Positions 5,539 through 8,552 of a stretch of 8,552 nt of DNA are shown here, piece by piece; the first letter of the stretch is position 1; every line of letters starts with the position of its first letter. The notes under the pieces are model-generated. The model was not told the DNA's origin. It did not search any database and saw nothing but the letters and a program-made list of their open reading frames with translations. The stretch covers positions 1-8,552 of the forward strand of contig CAMCFW010000072.1 of assembly GCA_945874195.1 (NCBI GenBank), given 5' to 3'. The translations under genes were made by a program, and so were the position numbers. The DNA comes from Chryseobacterium gleum. GTDB taxonomy: Bacteria; Bacteroidota; Bacteroidia; UBA10329.

Positions 5539-6333
5539 ATGCGATACTTCATACACTTGGGGTTTGATGGCAGCAACTACAACGGTTGGCAGCGGCAGAA
5601 AGGCACCCGGAACACCATTCAAGAAGTGGTGGAGCGCACACTTACTAAGCTCTTCAAAACTGAAGTGAGTGCTTACGGTTGTGGACGTACCGATACGGGT
5701 GTACACGCCAGTCAATATGTCATTCAGATCAACTTGGATGAAGCTCCCGCGTTCGACCTGAAATTCCGATTGAACAAGAACCTGCCGGATGACATAGCTG
5801 TTTTTGATGTCATAGAAGTGAGTCAGGATCAACATTGCCGGTATGATGCCGTGGCCCGCACCTACGAATATTTCATTCATTGGCGCAAAGACCCCGTACT
5901 CATGCGTCACAGTGCCTTTTATGATGGTGTGACCTTGGATTTCGATCGCATGAGAAAAGCCGTGGCACTTATCCGCGAAAGCAAGGACTTCAAAGGTCTG
6001 TGCAAGCAACCGCAGTCGTACACCAATACCCTCTGTAAAATAACCGATTGCGAACTGTTCGTCAACGAAGAACAGGGGCGCATGCGTTTCACCATTTCCA
6101 GCGATCGCTTTCTACGAGGAATGATCAGGATATGCATCTACTTTTTGATTGAGATCGGCAGTGGTCGGGTCAGTTTAGATGAGTTTGCAGAGATCCTGGA
6201 CCGGAGAAAAGAATGGAAAGAGAAGTTTCCCTCGCATCCGAATGGCCTTTTTCTCAGCAGGGTCAAGTATCCATATTTGGAACTGAAAGAGTCACATCAA
6301 TTGATCAAGATGCTGCGGGTCGGACTGGAGTAG
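5539..6333 (+). CDS. truA: tRNA pseudouridine(38-40) synthase TruA
   Basis: A 264-residue enzyme that isomerises uridine to pseudouridine at positions 38-40 of the tRNA anticodon arm, stabilising the stem-loop and supporting reading-frame maintenance. Family marks are the N-terminal RYFIHLGFDGSNYNGWQRQ (2-20), the catalytic motif GCGRTDTGVHA (47-57) with nucleophile Asp52 (Asp60 in E. coli), the central RTYEYFIHW segment, and FLRGMIRI in the second half. The length is normal. The frame is open further 5' to a TTG at 5458 and an ATG at 5461, but the codons before 5539 do not resemble TruA. The ATG at 5539 gives the usual short N-terminus directly before the first beta-strand. It follows the RNA helicase by 98 bases on the same strand and converges with the ZIP transporter gene. 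Confidence 0.95.
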   Translation: MRYFIHLGFDGSNYNGWQRQKGTRNTIQEVVERTLTKLFKTEVSAYGCGRTDTGVHASQYVIQINLDEAPAFDLKFRLNKNLPDDIAVFDVIEVSQDQHCRYDAVARTYEYFIHWRKDPVLMRHSAFYDGVTLDFDRMRKAVALIRESKDFKGLCKQPQSYTNTLCKITDCELFVNEEQGRMRFTISSDRFLRGMIRICIYFLIEIGSGRVSLDEFAEILDRRKEWKEKFPSHPNGLFLSRVKYPYLELKESHQLIKMLRVGLE

Positions 6334-6372
6334 TATCAGCCCACCGATCACGATAACGTACATTTCCGAAAC

Positions 6373-6403
6373 ACCTACCGCTTCTAAAACTAGCGGTTTC
6401 CGA
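6373..6403. terminator. Possible bidirectional hairpin between truA and the ZIP gene
   Basis: ACCGCT and AGCGGT are exact reverse complements around a 9-base AT-rich loop, in the 89-base gap between two convergent stop codons. TTTCC follows on the plus strand. The T-tract is short, so termination is inferred mostly from position. Confidence 0.35.
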
Positions 6404-6422
6404 TAGCGTCAGTCAGCCAACC

Positions 6423-7259
6423 TCACCCCAACGCCACATCCAGCACCATCATCACAATAAAGCCACCGATGAAACCGAGGGTTGAGGTATCGGCATATTT
6501 GTCCAATTGAGTTTCGGGAATCACCTCTTCTATCACTACATAGATCATGGCGCCAGCGGCAAACGCAAGTGCGTAAGGCAGAATGGGGAACGCGTAGATG
6601 ACGGCAGCCGCACCGATCACGCCTGCAATAGGCTCAACAACTGCGGAAAGCTGACCGTAATAGAAACTCTTTCTGCGCGAAACGCCCTGCCTTCTCAAGG
6701 GCATGGAAACCGCCAAACCTTCCGGGAAATTCTGAATGCCGATGCCAATGGCCAATGCCATGGCGGCTCCGATGGTGGCACCGTCCATGCCGTGGGCAAT
6801 GGCTCCGAAGGCGACTCCAACCGCCAATCCTTCGGGAATGTTGTGCAGCGTGATTGCCAACACCAGCAGCAGGGTTCGGTCTAGTTTGGTTTCGACCCCT
6901 TCTTTTTTGGCAACGGGAAAATTGATGTGGAGGTGTGGCAGCACCTTATCCAACGCGAACAGGAACAGCGCTCCACCCAGAAACCCTACGGCCGCAGGAA
7001 ACCCGATGGGTACACCCGGATTGCTTTCGGGGGTGATCTCAATGGCCGGTGCCAGCAGAGACCAATAGCTGGCCGCAATCATCACACCTCCTGTGAAGCC
7101 AAGCATACCATCGAACAGTTGTCGGTTCATGTCCTTGAAGAAGAACACCAACGAAGCACCAGCTGCGGTCATAAACCACGTGAAGGTGGTTGCCATCAAG
7201 GCTTGCAGCATTGGGTTTTGGTCTAAGAACCAGAGTTTTGCGGTTTCGAATAGTTCCAT
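6423..7259 (-). CDS. ZIP-family divalent metal transporter (ZupT/GufA-like)
   Basis: A 278-residue inner-membrane protein with about eight hydrophobic segments. The metal-binding ZIP signatures are clear: TLHNIPEGLAVG at 137-148 (His139, Asn140, Glu143) and IQNFPEGLAVSMPL at 175-188 (Asn177, Glu180), followed by Glu209 and the IEEVIPE segment at 243-249. These residues line the binuclear metal site in bacterial ZIP structures. ZIP proteins move Zn, Fe or Mn into the cytoplasm; the metal cannot be read from the sequence. The cytoplasmic loop around PHLHINF offers two histidines. The DtxR/MntR-type regulator lies 31 bases upstream on the same strand, so the two are likely one operon, and the regulator probably represses ZIP synthesis when metal is plentiful. 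The start is ATG 7259. No strong ribosome-binding site is visible. Confidence 0.93.
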   Translation of the reverse strand: MELFETAKLWFLDQNPMLQALMATTFTWFMTAAGASLVFFFKDMNRQLFDGMLGFTGGVMIAASYWSLLAPAIEITPESNPGVPIGFPAAVGFLGGALFLFALDKVLPHLHINFPVAKKEGVETKLDRTLLLVLAITLHNIPEGLAVGVAFGAIAHGMDGATIGAAMALAIGIGIQNFPEGLAVSMPLRRQGVSRRKSFYYGQLSAVVEPIAGVIGAAAVIYAFPILPYALAFAAGAMIYVVIEEVIPETQLDKYADTSTLGFIGGFIVMMVLDVALG

Positions 7260-7266
7260 TTCAAGG

Positions 7267-7287
7267 CAATTATCAATTATTAATTCC
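7267..7287. repeat. 7-base tandem repeat at the regulator / ZIP junction
   Basis: Two identical units CAATTAT (7267-7273 and 7274-7280) and a related third unit TAATTCC (7281-7287) fill most of the 31-base gap. On the minus strand the core is ATAATTG, close to the TTAATTG of the array at 2369-2396. Confidence 0.5.
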
Positions 7288-7290
7288 TAC

Positions 7291-7953
7291 TTATGAATTG
7301 TAAGAAACGAAGATGTTCTTCGTCACTTCCTGACTCAACTGGATCACTTTTCCTTCCAGTTCAATTTCAATGGAACGGTCGAATTCGGAGCGGTCCTTCA
7401 GCGCGAAGGCAACGCCCAGTTCGAGCCCCAATTTTTTGAGGTGCGACAGGAATGCGTCCGAATGTTCGGTAATGCCCATCACCTTGGTGCGTTTCCCCAC
7501 TTCCAGTTCGTCCAGTTTCACGCGGGTAGGGGCAGGGAATACGCCCTCGCTGTTCGGAATGGGCCCACCATGCGGGTCGTATTTCGGATAGTTGAGGAAC
7601 TTGTCCAAGCGTTCGATGAGTGATTCGGAATGGATGTGTTCCAACTCCTCGGCCACCTCGTGCACCTCATCGCCACCGAAACCGAGATGTTCCACCAGAA
7701 AAACCTCCCACAGGCGGTGCTTGCGAATGATGTCGATGGCAATGTTCTGTCCCTTCTTGGTCAGCGTCACGCCCTGATACTTCTCGTAATTGACAAGGTT
7801 CTTGGCCGCCAACTTCTTGATCATGTCGGTGACGGAAGAGGCCTTCGTTTCCAGCCGTTCGGCCAGCGCGTTGGTGCTCACGCCCTTATCCGACTTCTTG
7901 GACAGCTTGTAAATATGCTTGAGGTAATTCTCCTCTGTGAATGACTGCGACAT
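7291..7953 (-). CDS. DtxR/MntR-family metal-dependent transcriptional repressor
   Basis: A 220-residue repressor with three parts: an N-terminal winged helix (about 1-75, recognition region TKASSVTDMIKKLAAKNLV), a dimerisation and metal-binding domain (about 76-140, KHRLWEVFLVEHLGFGGDEV onward), and a C-terminal FeoA/SH3-like domain (about 145-218). The numbering matches DtxR: His79, Glu83, His98, Glu105 and His106 are all present. Position 102, Cys in the iron sensor DtxR and Glu in the manganese sensor MntR, is Glu here, which leans toward manganese. The N-terminal ligand position (Met10 in DtxR, Asp8 in MntR) is Asn9, so metal preference stays open. Metal binding would drive the dimer onto DNA and shut off uptake genes. 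It heads an operon with the ZIP gene and is divergent from a TonB-dependent receptor; the shared gap contains a fitting palindrome, suggesting autoregulation. The start is ATG 7953. Confidence 0.93.
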   Translation of the reverse strand: MSQSFTEENYLKHIYKLSKKSDKGVSTNALAERLETKASSVTDMIKKLAAKNLVNYEKYQGVTLTKKGQNIAIDIIRKHRLWEVFLVEHLGFGGDEVHEVAEELEHIHSESLIERLDKFLNYPKYDPHGGPIPNSEGVFPAPTRVKLDELEVGKRTKVMGITEHSDAFLSHLKKLGLELGVAFALKDRSEFDRSIEIELEGKVIQLSQEVTKNIFVSYNS

Positions 7954-7961
7954 GATGCAGT

Positions 7962-7969
7962 CAAAAGTA
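7962..7969 (-). promoter_or_regulatory. Candidate -7 box (TACTTTTG) of the regulator-ZIP operon
   Basis: On the minus strand 7969 to 7962 reads TACTTTTG, an exact TAnnTTTG match 8 bases before the regulator ATG, which would give an almost leaderless mRNA. A second match, TAGTTTTG, lies further upstream at 7993 to 7986 and would give a leader near 27 bases. Sequence alone does not decide which is used. Confidence 0.4.
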
Positions 7970-7985
7970 TCAAAATTTCATTTAT

Positions 7986-8028
7986 CAAAACTAAAATTTA
8001 GATAAGTCTAAAAATAGATTTAGTTTTG
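7986..8028. promoter_or_regulatory. Divergent metal-regulator operator with flanking inverted repeat
   Basis: The centre is the palindrome TTTAGATAAGTCTAAA (7997-8012), with 6-bp arms around TAAG. It has the TTTAG...CTAAA layout of DtxR/MntR/SirR-type sites. Flanking it are CAAAACTAAA (7986-7995) and its exact reverse complement TTTAGTTTTG (8019-8028). This makes four CTAAA/TTTAG half-sites, at 7991, 7997, 8008 and 8019. Each outer arm contains TAGTTTTG reading outward. A bound dimer would cover both divergent promoters. Binding is inferred from the adjacent repressor gene. Confidence 0.65.
8021..8028 (+). promoter_or_regulatory. Candidate -7 box (TAGTTTTG) of the TonB-dependent receptor
   Basis: An exact TAnnTTTG match that overlaps the right arm of the operator region. 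TTTAG at 7997-8001, part of the palindrome, sits 19 bases upstream where the -33 TTTG element is expected. Only 4 bases separate the box from the receptor ATG, so transcription may start at or next to the start codon. Confidence 0.5.
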
Positions 8029-8032
8029 CGGA

Positions 8033-8552
8033 ATGATTGTCAGGATTGTCGGTCTTCTGTTGATGTTCTGGGGTGCGGATGCCTTCGGACAAACGGGTTC
8101 CATCCGTGGTTCGGTGAGCGATGGAACGGCTCCCATCCCGTTTGCAAACGTAGTACTGAAAGGCACCAGTTACGGTGCTTCAGCCAGCGAGAATGGCGAT
8201 TTCGAACTCCTGAACATCCCATTCGGGAAATATCAATTGCAGATATCGTCTGTTGGATTTGTTGCGTTCTCGCAAAAGATCGAGGTCAGTTCATCTTCCG
8301 TCAACCTCGGAAAACTGGAAATAGTACCCTCGGTACTCGGATTGGACGAGGTGGTGGTGACCGGAACCATGAAGGAGACCTTCGTTTCGGCATCGCCCAT
8401 CAAGATCGATGTGATCACCCACAGTTTCCTCGAACAGACCACCAGTCCCACCAATTTGGTGGAGGCCATTTCGCTCATCAACGGAGTGGACGAAGTGGTC
8501 GGTTGCGGTGTCTGTTTCACCAACAGCATCAGCATCAACGGGCTTCCTGGTC
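8033..8552 (+). CDS. TonB-dependent outer-membrane receptor, N-terminal part (runs off window)
   Basis: An open frame from ATG 8033 to the window end, 173 residues visible and no stop. Residues 1-20 form a signal peptide (hydrophobic IVGLLLMFWGADAFG, cleavage near GQ). Residues 22-98 are a carboxypeptidase-like regulatory domain with the usual pattern GSIRGSVSDG, IPFANVVLKGTSYGASASE, NGDFELLNIPFGKYQLQIS. From LDEVVVTGTMKE (104-115) the plug domain begins, continuing to SISINGLPG at the edge. Such receptors import metal complexes or other substrates across the outer membrane with energy from TonB-ExbBD. A CGVC motif (Cys158 to Cys161) lies in the plug just before the conserved INGLPG. The position beside a DtxR/MntR-type regulator and the shared operator suggest metal-dependent expression and a metal-related substrate. 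The later ATG at 8063 would destroy the signal peptide. Confidence 0.93.
   Translation, partial: MIVRIVGLLLMFWGADAFGQTGSIRGSVSDGTAPIPFANVVLKGTSYGASASENGDFELLNIPFGKYQLQISSVGFVAFSQKIEVSSSSVNLGKLEIVPSVLGLDEVVVTGTMKETFVSASPIKIDVITHSFLEQTTSPTNLVEAISLINGVDEVVGCGVCFTNSISINGLPG

Noticed and set aside
5518..6009. 163-residue minus-strand frame opposite truA
   Set aside because: TruA with its catalytic motif occupies the other strand; the antisense product has no domain logic.
7630..7944. 104-residue plus-strand frame opposite the metal regulator
   Set aside because: It is a shadow of the DtxR/MntR-type gene, which carries the full ligand set.
8233..8538. 101-residue minus-strand frame at the right end
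   Set aside because: It is an antisense shadow of the TonB-dependent receptor, rich in Ser and Thr because of the opposing codons.

Overview
The window looks like chromosomal DNA of a free-living Bacteroidota member, probably of flavobacterial type. Three things support this. There is a TonB-dependent receptor with a carboxypeptidase-like N-terminal domain. There are lipoproteins and leucine-rich-repeat proteins with Bacteroidota-style signals. Several intergenic regions carry TAnnTTTG, the -7 element of this phylum, while Shine-Dalgarno sequences are weak or absent. I see no tRNA, rRNA, CRISPR array or insertion sequence, and no gene-free stretch over 300 bases.

Layout, left to right. (1) The 3' end of an unrecognised gene (+), then a small secreted leucine-rich-repeat protein (+). 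(2) Convergent with it, a two-gene minus-strand unit of half-size YeeE/YedE transporter proteins whose reading frames overlap by ATGA. (3) A tight minus-strand cassette from 3120 down to 1949: a small three-helix membrane protein, a Vsr-type mismatch endonuclease, and an unrecognised protein made of exact 25-residue repeats. (4) A lipoprotein (+) converging on a 74-residue hypothetical gene (-). (5) A DEAD-box RNA helicase and the tRNA pseudouridine synthase TruA (+), both RNA housekeeping genes. (6) A metal-homeostasis block: a minus-strand pair of a DtxR/MntR-type regulator and a ZIP transporter, divergent from a TonB-dependent receptor (+) that runs off the right end.

The metal block is the clearest functional unit. 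The 79-base gap between the regulator and receptor genes holds a DtxR-like palindrome flanked by a 10-bp inverted repeat whose two arms each contain a TAnnTTTG box. The regulator probably controls both the receptor and its own operon, linking outer-membrane uptake to ZIP-mediated inner-membrane transport. The most unusual unit is the Vsr cassette. No cytosine methyltransferase is visible beside it, its last two frames are in register and separated by a single stop codon, and that junction lies in an AT-rich 7-base repeat. A similar repeat separates the regulator and ZIP genes.
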